Of a DNA stretch of 64,000 nt, positions 19,315 through 28,007 are shown in pieces. This DNA comes from Hyphomicrobiales bacterium (GTDB taxonomy: Bacteria > Pseudomonadota > Alphaproteobacteria > Rhizobiales > Beijerinckiaceae): NCBI GenBank assembly GCA_019075865.1, contig JAGXAN010000004.1:124001-188000 (forward strand). The letters are read 5' to 3'. The position numbers and the translations under genes were made by a program. Positions within the stretch are counted from its first letter, which is position 1; every line of letters begins with the position of its first letter. The notes beneath the pieces were generated by a model. The model did no database searches. It was not told where the DNA came from and was given only the letters and a program-made list of their open reading frames with translations.

Positions 19315-20355
19315 CTAGTTTTGCGTGACCAACTGGATATCGACGTTAGCCGGACGGGTCAGCCATTTTGGAACCGGCAATTGCCGTGATTCCAAAAAGG
19401 CCGGGTTGAAAAGCTTGGACGCATAACGCGAACCGGAATCACACAATATGGTTGCGATGGTGTGTCCAGGCCCCAACAATTTAGCGAGGCGCATGGCACC
19501 CGCAATATTGATGCCGGTGGAGCCGCCCATCAGCAGGCCTTCATGCTCGGCAAGGTCGTAAAGAATTTCCAGCGCTTCCTTGTCATCAATCTGAAACGCA
19601 TGGTCAACCGGCGCATCGACCAGATTGGCGGTGATCCGGCCCTGGCCAATGCCCTCGGTGACGGAACTGCCTTCCGACTTCAGCGAGCCATGCGCATAAT
19701 GATGGTAGAGCGCGGAACCCATGGGGTCGGCCAGAGCAATAGCAATTTTCGGATCATGGGCTTTCAGCGCCATGCCAACACCAGCCAGCGTGCCACCCGA
19801 GCCAACCGCGCATACAAACCCGTGCAATTTGCCCTGCGTCTGCGCCAGCAACTCCGGCCCGGTTGTTTCGATATGCGCGCGGCGATTGTCGAGATTGTCG
19901 AATTGATTGGCCCAAATCACCCCGGCTTTATGGGTCGCGGCCAGTTTGTCGGCCAGGCGGCCGGAAATTCGCACATAATTGTTGGGGTTTGAATAAGGCA
20001 TCGCCGGCACCTCGATCAATTGCACACCGGACATGCGCAGCAAGTCCTTCTTCTCCTGCGATTGCGTGACCGGAATGACGATGACCGTCTCAAAGCCCAT
20101 GGCATTGGCAACCAGCGCAAGGCCGATGCCGGTATTGCCCGCCGTGCCTTCCACAACTATGCCACCCGGTTGCAATTGCCCGCGGGCCACTGCACTTTCA
20201 ATAATCGATCGCGCGGCGCGATCCTTGACCGAGCCACCCGGGTTCATGAATTCCGCTTTGCCCAAAATTGTGCAGCCTGTCAGTGCGGAAGCGCGGCGCA
20301 AATGGATGAGCGGCGTGTTTCCGATCGCTTGAACGACGTCTTTTGAGGCATGCAT
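19315..20355 (-). CDS. cysK: Cysteine synthase
   Basis: This PLP-dependent O-acetylserine sulfhydrylase (346 aa) makes cysteine from O-acetylserine and sulfide. The PLP lysine is in NPGGSVKDRAA, the substrate loop is EGTAGNTGIGLA, and the phosphate cradle is VGSGGTLAGVG. At 346 aa it is slightly longer than E. coli CysK, with a C-terminal extension after CDSGSRYASKLF. The start at 20355 has GGAGCGG upstream. A cystathionine beta-synthase-like activity is possible for such longer members, but no CBS domain is present. Confidence 0.9.
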   Translation of the reverse strand: MHASKDVVQAIGNTPLIHLRRASALTGCTILGKAEFMNPGGSVKDRAARSIIESAVARGQLQPGGIVVEGTAGNTGIGLALVANAMGFETVIVIPVTQSQEKKDLLRMSGVQLIEVPAMPYSNPNNYVRISGRLADKLAATHKAGVIWANQFDNLDNRRAHIETTGPELLAQTQGKLHGFVCAVGSGGTLAGVGMALKAHDPKIAIALADPMGSALYHHYAHGSLKSEGSSVTEGIGQGRITANLVDAPVDHAFQIDDKEALEILYDLAEHEGLLMGGSTGINIAGAMRLAKLLGPGHTIATILCDSGSRYASKLFNPAFLESRQLPVPKWLTRPANVDIQLVTQN

Positions 20356-20454
20356 GGCGGTTCCGCTCCGATATGGACTTTTACAATCTTGTTGCCATTT
20401 ATAGACACGGGTATGGCTCCCGGCGAAGCAAATTTTACAAAAATGGTTGAACGG

Positions 20455-20484
20455 TGATCCAATTGGTCACAACTTACGTAATGT
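20455..20484 (+). promoter_or_regulatory. Candidate ECF sigma (RpoE/ChrR-type) promoter
   Basis: TGATCC, 18 bases, then TAATGT lies about 130 bases upstream of the ChrR-like gene. The -35 element equals the TGATCC described for Rhodobacter RpoE targets (consensus TGATCC-N18-TAAGA); the -10 matches at the first three bases. Its position before a ChrR homologue raises its value beyond chance, but it is unproven. Confidence 0.45.
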
Positions 20485-20614
20485 CGAATATATGAATGAA
20501 AACCGATCGGCATTTGATATCCGCCGTTTGAAAGGTATAAGCATTCGTGGTCAAAGCAGCCAAACCAAGAGAAGTTGAACCATTGACAACCAACCCGTCG
20601 CCGAGTTTGCGCAC

Positions 20615-21262
20615 ATGAATGAGCCGATCGCCGTTTCACCTGTGGACTCGCTTCTGGCCCAGTATTGTGCGGGCAGCCTGAACCCGGCACTCAATGCGCT
20701 GGTCGATGCGCATCTGGAGCTGTCAAACACCAATCATCGCTTCGTTGAGGAACTGGAATCACTCAAGGGTGAAGCTGTGCTGGCGATGCCGCCGGCAGTG
20801 ATCGCCCACCGCGACGCCAATCTTGCCGCCATATTTGGCCAAGTGCCGGATGCGATCGAGTCTGAACCCGAATGCGCCATTCTTCCGGCCGCCTTGCAGC
20901 GTTTTGCCGCCAGCGATTATGCCAGCCTGAAATGGAATATTGTTTTGCCCGGGATTTGGCAGTGCAAGCTGGCCGATGCACCGGGAATGGAAGCGACGCT
21001 TTATCGCATTCGCGCCGGTCGGCACATACCCGAGCATCGCCATGAGGGAACAGAAATCACGCTGGTGCTGCGCGGTGCATTTCGTGATGGCGAGGCTTGC
21101 TTCCGCCAGGGCGACATTGCTTTCGCCGATAACCGGGGCAACCACAAACCGGTTGCAGAGCCGGGCGAGGATTGCATTTGCTTTGCGGTGATTGATGCGC
21201 CCTTGCACTTGACCGGTCCCATCGGACGCTTTCTGGATAAATGGGTAAACCGCAGCCATTGA
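20615..21262 (+). CDS. ChrR-like cupin protein (anti-sigma factor homologue, degenerate zinc domain)
   Basis: This 215-aa protein is homologous over its full length to ChrR, the zinc anti-sigma factor that holds RpoE until singlet oxygen appears. The C-terminal cupin is intact: His141, His143 and Glu147 (in EHRHEGTE) and His177 (GNHKPVAEPGEDCICF) match the ChrR metal ligands. In the N-terminal anti-sigma domain only one of four zinc ligands survives: His33 is kept, but Ser8, Ser37 and Asn40 replace the expected His and the Cys-x2-Cys pair. No ECF sigma gene is adjacent. The first ATG is used; its ribosome site is weak. It may be a metal-sensing cupin that no longer binds zinc at the N-terminus. 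Confidence 0.75.
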   Translation: MNEPIAVSPVDSLLAQYCAGSLNPALNALVDAHLELSNTNHRFVEELESLKGEAVLAMPPAVIAHRDANLAAIFGQVPDAIESEPECAILPAALQRFAASDYASLKWNIVLPGIWQCKLADAPGMEATLYRIRAGRHIPEHRHEGTEITLVLRGAFRDGEACFRQGDIAFADNRGNHKPVAEPGEDCICFAVIDAPLHLTGPIGRFLDKWVNRSH

Positions 21263-21269
21263 ACCGAAA

Positions 21270-22055
21270 GTGTCCCGAATGTTTCGAGCCAGTCCCACCC
21301 AAGGCATAGCCCTCGTCACTGGCGCCAGCTCCGGCATAGGCCGGGGCGTCGCTCTGGAACTGGCGCGCCGCGGCTACCGCGTCGCCATTCTGGCGCGGCG
21401 CGAGGCCGAGTTGCAAAGTCTGGCCAATGAACGCCCCAATGCGTTTTACGTTTATTCCTGCGATGTCACCGACAGGGCATTGGTGCGCGCCACGCTGGCG
21501 AAGATTGAGGCGGAGCGAGGGTCGATTGCCCTGGCCTTCCTCAATGTGGGCACTTATTTTGCGGATCGCGAAGCAACGGTCGACGCTGAAACAATCATGT
21601 CGACCTTCGAGGTGAATGTCGGCGGCACTGTCAATTGCCTGGCGCCGTTGACCGAGTTCATGTGTTTGCGAAAGGCGGGCCAAATTGCGGTGAATGCATC
21701 GGTTGCCGGTTATGGCGGATTGCCGCGATCGCTTGGCTACGGGCCGAGCAAGGCCGCATTGATCAATATGGCGGCGAGCCTGAAACTCACGCTGGCCCCA
21801 TATAATGTGCGGGTGCAACTCGTCTGTCCCGGTTTCGTCAAAACCCCGCTGACCGATAACAATAAATTTCCGATGCCATTCCTGATGGGCCTGGAGGCGG
21901 CGGCCACCCGCATCTGCGACGGTTTTGAGCGCGGCGGCTTCGAGATCGCCTTTCCAAGGCGAATGGCATGGTTGCTGAAGGCGTTGAATGCCCTGCCTTA
22001 CGCGGCCTATTTTGCAATCGTGGGCGCGCAAACCACCGCCAAGCGCCGGGACTGA
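21270..22055 (+). CDS. Short-chain dehydrogenase/reductase
   Basis: This classical SDR of 261 aa binds NAD(P)(H) and oxidises or reduces an unknown alcohol or ketone. The cofactor motif is TGASSGIGRG, the downstream motif is FLNVGTY in place of NNAG, the catalytic Ser is in VNASVAGYGG, and the YxxxK pair is in YGPSKAAL. Arg residues after the first beta strand (ARRE) suggest NADPH preference. It starts at GTG 21270, seven bases after the ChrR-like gene; an ATG at 21279 is the alternative. An SDR also belongs to the RpoE/ChrR regulon of Rhodobacter, so co-regulation is likely. Confidence 0.85.
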   Translation: MSRMFRASPTQGIALVTGASSGIGRGVALELARRGYRVAILARREAELQSLANERPNAFYVYSCDVTDRALVRATLAKIEAERGSIALAFLNVGTYFADREATVDAETIMSTFEVNVGGTVNCLAPLTEFMCLRKAGQIAVNASVAGYGGLPRSLGYGPSKAALINMAASLKLTLAPYNVRVQLVCPGFVKTPLTDNNKFPMPFLMGLEAAATRICDGFERGGFEIAFPRRMAWLLKALNALPYAAYFAIVGAQTTAKRRD

Positions 22056-22078
22056 GCCAGTCAATCGCGGTGCCAAGA

Positions 22079-23341
22079 TCAGTCTCTGGCGTAAATCACC
22101 TGCCGCACGTCAATCATCTCCATGGCAAAGCCGGCCTCGCAATAGCAAAGGTAATATTCCCACATCCGACGGAATTTCTCGTCAAAACCGAGCCCGGAAA
22201 GCGACGGCCACGCCGCCAGAAAGCGATCGCGCCAAGTGGCCAGCGTCACGGCATAATCCTTGCCAAATGCACGTTGGTGCACCATGCGCAAGCCGTGACG
22301 GCTGCCTTGCTCCTGCAAAATCCGGGCGGTTGGCAACATGCCGCCGGGGAAAATGTAGCGTCGGATGAAATCAATCTCGCGGCGATAACTTTGGAAATTG
22401 TCTTCGGCAATCGTGATCGTCTGCACGCCGGCAAGCCCCTGGGGGGTCAGGCGGTCGTGCAATTGCGTGAAATAGGTTGGCCAGAACGCTTCTCCCACAG
22501 CCTCCAGCATTTCAATGGAGGCGATGGCATCATATTGCCCGCGCTCGTCGCGATAGTCTTGCAGCTTCAGATTGACCTTTTCACTCAAACCGGCGCGGAA
22601 GATCCGCTGTTTGGCAAAATCGAATTGCTCTTGGCTAATGGTCAGGCCCGTGACCTGACAGCCATAGGTTTTGGCGGCAAATTCGGCAAAGCCGCCCCAG
22701 CCGCATCCGATTTCCAGCACGTGCTTGTCGCCGCTGAGCCCGATGGATTGCGCCAGTGCCGCATTTTTGGCGGTTTGGGCATGTTCCAGATTGGTTTCAT
22801 TGCCGGTGAAAAGGGCCGAAGAATAGGTCATGCTCGGGTCGAGCCACGCCGCATAAAACGCATTGCCAAGGTCATAATGGGCGTGAATGTTGCGCCGCGC
22901 CCCGGCCTTGGTATTGCGGTTGAGCCAGTGTCGCGCCAATTGCAGCAGGCGGATGATTGGCTTGTCGGCCAACAATTTTCCGAGCACGAATTTGTTGGCG
23001 CAGAACATGGCAAGAAAGCTGGTCAGATCCGGCGTATCCCATTCGCCATTGATATAAGCCTCGGCAATGCCAAGTTCGCCGCCCGTGGCAAGGCGGCGGG
23101 CAAAGCCAAAATCCCGGATTTGCATTTCTGCCCGTGGCCCCGCACCATTGCCGCCAAACTGCATTTGCACACCATCGGGCATTTGCACGGTGAGGATGCC
23201 TTTTTCCAGCATCCCGGCGAAATCCAGGGCTTTTCGCACAGCAAGCGGATATTTGCGCGCGATCTTGGCCAATTCCTGAACGGATAACGGGCCCGGCGCG
23301 GCCTGGGTGTTAATTTGCGTTGACGCGACTGTATTACTCAT
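22079..23341 (-). CDS. Cyclopropane-fatty-acyl-phospholipid synthase family methyltransferase
   Basis: This SAM-dependent enzyme of about 420 aa methylates double bonds of membrane lipid acyl chains. The N-terminal lipid-binding region is followed by HYDLGNAFYAAWLDPSMTYSSALF, the SAM site VLEIGCGWGGFAEFAA, and GLTISQEQFDFAKQR. The C-terminus has YFFPGG-like RYIFPGGMLPT. It is the last gene of a coupled set and overlaps DUF1365; ATG 23341 gives better ribosome-site spacing than 23347. In Rhodobacter, homologues in the singlet-oxygen regulon make cyclopropane or methylated furan fatty acids, and this gene may do either. Confidence 0.88.
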   Translation of the reverse strand: MSNTVASTQINTQAAPGPLSVQELAKIARKYPLAVRKALDFAGMLEKGILTVQMPDGVQMQFGGNGAGPRAEMQIRDFGFARRLATGGELGIAEAYINGEWDTPDLTSFLAMFCANKFVLGKLLADKPIIRLLQLARHWLNRNTKAGARRNIHAHYDLGNAFYAAWLDPSMTYSSALFTGNETNLEHAQTAKNAALAQSIGLSGDKHVLEIGCGWGGFAEFAAKTYGCQVTGLTISQEQFDFAKQRIFRAGLSEKVNLKLQDYRDERGQYDAIASIEMLEAVGEAFWPTYFTQLHDRLTPQGLAGVQTITIAEDNFQSYRREIDFIRRYIFPGGMLPTARILQEQGSRHGLRMVHQRAFGKDYAVTLATWRDRFLAAWPSLSGLGFDEKFRRMWEYYLCYCEAGFAMEMIDVRQVIYARD

Positions 23342-24146
23342 TGCCATCCAACTCCAGCGAGTTCGATAGCGGCGCTTTCGGTCGGGGTTGCAAACGCATC
23401 CCCTTCAGCCACAATTTCAAGGCTTCGAAATAAATCGCCGCCACAACTTTCCCTGTCATCAAAGGCAGCCCGAAAAACGCTTTGAGCACATTGAGACTGC
23501 TCAATTCCTGCCGCGCGGCGTGAAAGGTTGCAATGAAAATAGGAAGCGCGCCGGAAGTTTCAATAATGCGCACAATCAGCGATTCACCCGGCAAAGTCAG
23601 GAAGAACCGGTAGAAAAGGTCCATATCCATGAAGGGCGATACGTAAAACCGTTTCGCGCATGTCTGCTGGATGCCCTCAGCAGTCATCTGGTCTGGTTGT
23701 ATCGGCAGAATATAGGAATGGCTTTCGCCAAAGGTGTTGCGCACTTCGTGAATGATGGCGACCGGTTGCCCCGCCTTCAGGCAATAGTAAACCGACAACG
23801 GGTTGAACACGAAGCCCAGCACGCGCGGGTAGCAAAGCAGTAGCACCTGATCGGGAACGACCTTGGCCGGTGCCAGCATTTCCTGAACCTGCACGAGCAG
23901 CGGAACATCCTTGTGCCCGGCATGGTCGCGCGGGTGAAAGGACAAGAGGTTGAACCGGCCGACCGAAAACAGCCGTGAGGCTCGGCCCGCCTCCGGCAAC
24001 CGCGCTACATCGATCAGCAGGCTGAAGACACGATAGACAAATTTGTGTTTCATCGGCTTCAGGCGCGCATGCATGACCTCCCCACTGTAGAGACTGGCCG
24101 CCGGAAAGGGCGCATGCGCGGCCAAGGGCGCGGATAATGCGTTCAT
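23334..24146 (-). CDS. DUF1365 family protein
   Basis: This 270-aa protein of the DUF1365 family has the hallmark start LYSGEVMHARLKPMKHKFVYRVF (shown split: AASLYSGEV, then HARLKPMKHKFVYRVF). It also has SFHPRDHAG, LCYPRVLGFVFNPLSVYYCL, VRNTFGESHSYIL and FYVSPFMDMD. The biochemical role is not established. The family almost always sits between an FAD amine oxidase gene and a CFA synthase-like gene, as here, and has been linked to lipid modification under photooxidative stress. ATGA overlaps with both flanking genes' ends show translational coupling. Confidence 0.9.
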   Translation of the reverse strand: MNALSAPLAAHAPFPAASLYSGEVMHARLKPMKHKFVYRVFSLLIDVARLPEAGRASRLFSVGRFNLLSFHPRDHAGHKDVPLLVQVQEMLAPAKVVPDQVLLLCYPRVLGFVFNPLSVYYCLKAGQPVAIIHEVRNTFGESHSYILPIQPDQMTAEGIQQTCAKRFYVSPFMDMDLFYRFFLTLPGESLIVRIIETSGALPIFIATFHAARQELSSLNVLKAFFGLPLMTGKVVAAIYFEALKLWLKGMRLQPRPKAPLSNSLELDGNE

Positions 24147-25498
24147 GACATGGCCTCCACCATTTGCGGCGCTGTTGCAAACGCGGCGGTATGGGGCACA
24201 TCTTGGGGGCGGGCAATATGGGCCTGCCAGGGTGGCGAGGCTCCCAGCATGGCCGCAACCTTGAGCCCGGAGGCCATGCCATCCTCATGAAAGCCATGGC
24301 CAGTCCATGCGCCGCAAAAGTATATATGATTCTGTCCCTGAATTTCCGGCAGCCGTTGCAAGGCCTGCAATGCCGGCACATCAAATTGCGGGTGCGCATA
24401 GGTGTAGTGGCCAAAAATGGTTTCGGCACGCGGCAGAACCGGCGGATTGAGCGTAATGAAAAGCGGGTGGTCAGCATCGATGTTTTGCAGGCGGTTCATC
24501 CAGTAGGTCACTGCCACTTTGGCCTTTTCCCGGCCGTCCTCGCGCAGGAAATTCCATGCCGCCCAGGCTTTGGGCCGCTTTGGCATCAGGCGGGTATCGC
24601 AATGCAGGTAAACGTCATTGTCGCAGGTGTGCACGGGCCCCAAAATCTCGCGCTCAAGCGCGCTGGCATCTTGCAGCATTGCCAGCGCCTGCGGCGCATG
24701 GGTGGCTATAATCACTTTGTCGAAAAATGCGATATTGCCGCGGTCGTCCTGCACTTCAACGCCCCCATCGACACGGCGCACCGCAACGACTTCGGTTGCA
24801 AGGCGCAGCGAATTTCCCAACATGGCAGCCATTTTGCGCACATACTGGATGCTGCCACCGCGCACCGTGCGCCACCGCGGCCGCTTCCATTGCAAGAGAC
24901 AGTGGTTTTCAAAAAAGGCGATGAAACTTTGGGCCGGAAATTCCCGCATGGCCGCGTCGGATGTCGACCATATCGCAGCCCCCATGGGCAGCAGGTAATC
25001 CTGCTTGAGTCTGGCTCCAAATCCGTAGCGGGCGAGGTAAGCATCAAGCGTGCCTTCGCCAATCGTGCCATGGGCGAGATCGCGCCGCGCCACCTTCTGA
25101 AACCGCCCGATTTCGCGCAGCATGTTGAGGAAAGAGGGCGACAGCAGATTGCGCTTTTGGGCAAAGAGTCCCGACAGCACGCCTTTACCATCGCGCCCGC
25201 ACCATTCAAACTGCCCCTGATTGGCGCTCACCGAAAAGCTCATGTCGCTGGCTTGCGTCGCCACCTCAGCCCATTTGAAAAATGAGCTCAAATTGGGGTA
25301 ATTCAACTCATTGTAGACGATGAAACCCGTATCAACGCTGATCGGCAGGCCATGATGCAGGATATCGACGGTCGCGGCATGTCCGCCTGCCACCGGCGAC
25401 TTTTCGTAAAGCACGATATCGTGGCCTTCTGGCGCAAGTTTGAGGGCGAGGGCGGCAGAATGTCCGGCAATCCCGGATCCGATGACGGCAATTCTCAT
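24143..25498 (-). CDS. FAD-dependent amine oxidase-like protein (CFA-linked)
   Basis: This flavoprotein of 451 aa has an N-terminal Rossmann motif RIAVIGSGIAGHSAALAL and the follow-on VLYEKSPVAGGHAATVD. It belongs to the NAD/FAD amine-oxidase group encoded beside DUF1365 and CFA synthases, where it is thought to act on membrane fatty acids rather than amines. The C-terminus has IYFCGAWTGHGFHEDGMASG, the second FAD contact. ATG at 25498 is chosen because the signature starts there; six residues of extra frame precede it. It leads a three-gene coupled unit with DUF1365 and the CFA synthase-like gene. Confidence 0.85.
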   Translation of the reverse strand: MRIAVIGSGIAGHSAALALKLAPEGHDIVLYEKSPVAGGHAATVDILHHGLPISVDTGFIVYNELNYPNLSSFFKWAEVATQASDMSFSVSANQGQFEWCGRDGKGVLSGLFAQKRNLLSPSFLNMLREIGRFQKVARRDLAHGTIGEGTLDAYLARYGFGARLKQDYLLPMGAAIWSTSDAAMREFPAQSFIAFFENHCLLQWKRPRWRTVRGGSIQYVRKMAAMLGNSLRLATEVVAVRRVDGGVEVQDDRGNIAFFDKVIIATHAPQALAMLQDASALEREILGPVHTCDNDVYLHCDTRLMPKRPKAWAAWNFLREDGREKAKVAVTYWMNRLQNIDADHPLFITLNPPVLPRAETIFGHYTYAHPQFDVPALQALQRLPEIQGQNHIYFCGAWTGHGFHEDGMASGLKVAAMLGASPPWQAHIARPQDVPHTAAFATAPQMVEAMS

Positions 25499-25544
25499 GA
25501 AGGTGGGTTCCTGCACTGGATGGTTGTTGTTGTATCTTCGTCTC

Positions 25545-25572
25545 TATACGCAGGGCAGAGCGTCTTGGTTCC
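25545..25572 (-). promoter_or_regulatory. Candidate ECF/general-stress promoter before the lipid-modification genes
   Basis: Minus-strand GGAACC, 16 bases, CGTATA lies 47 bases upstream of the FAD oxidase ATG, in the 86-base gap after the photolyase gene. GGAAC with CGT about 17 bases on resembles EcfG-type general stress promoters (GGAAC-N16/17-CGTT); the last base differs. It would give the three lipid genes their own stress-responsive start apart from the photolyase gene. Confidence 0.35.
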
Positions 25573-25584
25573 AATTCCGGGAGG

Positions 25585-27075
25585 TTATTCTGCTGACGCC
25601 GCGTTCAGGGCCTGAAACGCGGCAAGAGCGCGCTGGCGTGCGTGGTCGTGATCGACAATGGGACGCGGATAATTCTCGCCAAGCCGCACCCCGGCGCTTG
25701 CCAGGATCGAGGCTGGTGCCAACCAGGGCTGATGCAGGAAACGGGCCGGCAAACCCGCCAGTTCAGGCACGTATCGGGCGATATAGGCCCCGTCGGCGTC
25801 AAATTTTTCGCCTTGCAATATCGGGTTGAATATCCGGAAATAGGGGGCGGCATCCGCACCGGAGCCCGCCACCCATTGCCAGGAGGCGGCGTTGCTGGCG
25901 CTGTCGGCATCGCACAGCGTGTCCCAGAACCACGCCTCACCCATGCGCCAATCCACCATCAAATGCTTGATCAGGAACGAGGCCGCAATCATCCGCACCC
26001 GGTTGTGCATGTAGCCGGTCTGCCATAATTCGCGCATCCCGGCATCGACGATCGGATAGCCGGTCAATCCTCGCTGCCACGCCCGTAGCCCTGCCGCATT
26101 CTCGACAAACCGGAATCCGTCAAAGCGGGCCTGAAAGTTTCGGGTCGCAAGATCAGGGTAATAATGCTGCAAATGATAGGAAAATTCTCGCCAGCCCATT
26201 TCGGCCAGAAACTTTTCCAAATCCTTTGGCGTGGCGCCGCTGCGCCCGCTTGCAACAGCGTCCTGCGCCGCCTGCCACACAAGTTGCGGGCTTATCTCAC
26301 CAAAATGCAAATGTGGCGACAAGCGCGAGGTGGCATCCAACCCCGGAAAATCCCGGCCAGTCGCATAGTTTTGCAAATGCTTTTCCAAAAACTGCGCAAG
26401 CCGCGCCTTGGCACCAGCTTCGCCCGGCTGGAAACGCACGGCCAACCCTCCCGACCAATCGGGCTGGGTGGGATGCAAGTTCAGGCTTTCCAGGGTCGCC
26501 GCAAAGGGCAGGTGCGGGGGCGGCAGATAGGGAATGGCATCCGGCGCTGGCCGGGCAGGGGCTGGCTCGCGCAGCGCGCGTGCACTGCGCCAAAATGGCG
26601 TGAACACCTTGTAGGGCTCGCCAGCAAGGCTGCGAACCTCCCATGGCTCGTAGAGCAGGCTGGCGTTGAAACTGCGCACATCCACGCCTGCGGCCTGAAA
26701 ATTCGCCTTGATCGCCGTATCCTGCGCCTTGCCACCCGCATCATGACGGCGGTTCCAGAAAAGCTGTCGGGCGCCGGTGGTATCGCAAAGGGTGGCAAGC
26801 ACGTCTTGCGCTGGCCCGCGATATATATGCAGTCGCGCCTTGAACTTGGCCAAGGCATCGTCCAGCGCGCGCAAGGATTGCCCGAGCCACCACCGCGAAG
26901 CCCCGCCAATCTGGCGAATCTGGGGGGCCTCATCGTCGTGGATGAAGATGGGCAGCACAGGCCGACCTTGCGCCAAAGCCTCCAGCAGCGCTGGATTGTC
27001 CGTTAGCCGCAAATCCTGGCGAAACCATAGAATAACCGGATGGGTCGAGATGTCAGGGTTTGGCAAAGGCGGCAT
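25585..27075 (-). CDS. phr: Deoxyribodipyrimidine photolyase
   Basis: This 496-aa flavoprotein repairs cyclobutane pyrimidine dimers using blue light. The N-terminal antenna domain begins VILWFRQDLRLTDNPAL. The FAD/DNA domain has TSRLSPHLHFGEISPQ, EMGWREFSYHLQHYYP, GYPIVDAGMRELWQTGYMHN, RVRMIAASFLIKHL and WQWVAGSGADAAPYFRIFNP, all typical of class I photolyases. It is upstream of the FAD oxidase-DUF1365-CFA genes on the same strand. In Rhodobacter, phrA is also a target of the singlet-oxygen sigma factor, which supports a common light-stress role. Confidence 0.95.
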   Translation of the reverse strand: MPPLPNPDISTHPVILWFRQDLRLTDNPALLEALAQGRPVLPIFIHDDEAPQIRQIGGASRWWLGQSLRALDDALAKFKARLHIYRGPAQDVLATLCDTTGARQLFWNRRHDAGGKAQDTAIKANFQAAGVDVRSFNASLLYEPWEVRSLAGEPYKVFTPFWRSARALREPAPARPAPDAIPYLPPPHLPFAATLESLNLHPTQPDWSGGLAVRFQPGEAGAKARLAQFLEKHLQNYATGRDFPGLDATSRLSPHLHFGEISPQLVWQAAQDAVASGRSGATPKDLEKFLAEMGWREFSYHLQHYYPDLATRNFQARFDGFRFVENAAGLRAWQRGLTGYPIVDAGMRELWQTGYMHNRVRMIAASFLIKHLMVDWRMGEAWFWDTLCDADSASNAASWQWVAGSGADAAPYFRIFNPILQGEKFDADGAYIARYVPELAGLPARFLHQPWLAPASILASAGVRLGENYPRPIVDHDHARQRALAAFQALNAASAE

Positions 27076-27287
27076 AATATTCCAAGGTTATCACAAGGCT
27101 CACATTAAATACCGCGGTCGGGGCAAACGGCAAGCCTCTGGTGAAAAACCTTTGAAGGGGTGCCGGATGACGCATGCCACCCCGTGTAAAACGCCATAGG
27201 CACAAACCCACTTCAAGCGATGGTTGAGCCAACGCGCGCAACCCGCAAGAACCTAAATATAATTTGTGGTGGATACAGCCAAAGGGC

Positions 27288-27363
27288 TGGCTCCCCGAGC
27301 AGGGCTCGAACCTGCGACAATTCGATTAACAGTCGAATGCTCTACCAGCTGAGCTATCGGGGA
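27288..27363 (-). tRNA. tRNA-Asn (anticodon GTT)
   Basis: The minus strand folds as a full cloverleaf: acceptor TCCCCGA/TCGGGGA, D arm GCTC/GAGC, anticodon stem TTCGA/TCGAA with loop CTGTTAA, and T arm GCAGG-TTCGAGC-CCTGC. The discriminator is G, and the CCA end is encoded (27288-27290). The anticodon GTT is at 27328-27330. Confidence 0.97.
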
Positions 27364-27544
27364 ATGCGTCAACGAGAATCGTCTATAGCAAGGGTATTCC
27401 GGTTTGGAAAGCGCTAAATCGCCTAATCTTAACCTAAAGTCTAATAAATGATTGTATTCCTTTCGCTAGCGGTCAGCCGACTTGACCTTTATCGCTCAAA
27501 AGGCAAGTTAGCGCGGTGAATTTTCAAGCAAAAGGCAAACGGAA

Positions 27545-27757
27545 ATGGAAGTCCGGGACAGCAATGGCACCATCCTCAATGAGGGTGACAATGTGCATCT
27601 TATCAAAGACTTGAAAGTGAAGGGATCGTCGGTGACCTTGAAACGCGGCACTTTGGTGCGCGGCATTCACCTCACCGATGATGCCGAGGAAATTGAATGT
27701 CGGGTCGAAAAAGTCAAAGGGCTGGTTCTGAAAACCTGCTTTTTGAAAAAGGCCTGA
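27545..27757 (+). CDS. PhnA/YjdM C-terminal domain protein (short form)
   Basis: This 70-aa protein matches the C-terminal PhnA domain of YjdM: VRDSNGTILNEGDNVHLIKDLKVKG (given as VRDSNGTILNEGD and VHLIKDLKVKGSS), GTLVRGIHLTDD, then IECRVEKVKGLVLKTCFLKK. The N-terminal zinc ribbon of the full-length family (about 110 aa) is absent, which is common in alphaproteobacteria. Despite the old name, a role in phosphonate use is doubtful. ATG at 27545 begins exactly at the domain, with a GCAAACGGAA stretch upstream. It sits alone between two tRNA genes. Confidence 0.85.
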   Translation: MEVRDSNGTILNEGDNVHLIKDLKVKGSSVTLKRGTLVRGIHLTDDAEEIECRVEKVKGLVLKTCFLKKA

Positions 27758-27893
27758 GCCCGGACGCCGGCGGCTTGCATCATTAAATCGCCCCATTGCC
27801 GCGGCGGGGTCGATCCAGCGCTTGCCGAACCGGCAAATCCTTTGCTATAGAGCACGACGTCAGGCGACCCATGGGTCAGCCGTGGCAATATGG

Positions 27894-27967
27894 GGTCTCG
27901 TGGCGGAATGGTTACGTAGCGGACTGCAAATCCGCGTATCCCGGTTCGATTCCGGGCGAGACCTCCA
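27894..27967 (+). tRNA. tRNA-Cys (anticodon GCA)
   Basis: The plus strand folds as a cloverleaf with acceptor GGTCTCG/CGAGACC, anticodon stem GCGGA/TCCGC with loop CTGCAAA, and T arm CCCGG-TTCGATT-CCGGG. The discriminator is T, and CCA is encoded at 27965-27967. It lies 40 bases from the end of the convergent methyltransferase gene. Confidence 0.97.
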
Positions 27968-28007
27968 TTTCCAGATAGATTTTGCAGGCTTTTGAATGAG
28001 TTTCGCC

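Noticed and set aside
20520-20618. Remnant of an ECF sigma gene overlapping the ChrR-like start (CACATGA)
   Set aside because: The frame ending at this TGA is open for only about 25 codons, with two stops just upstream and no sigma-like residues.
27076-27287. RpoE-type promoter (TGATCC/TAAGA) before the photolyase gene
   Set aside because: Only TGATAA-like and TGAGCC-like strings were found, without a matching -10 element.
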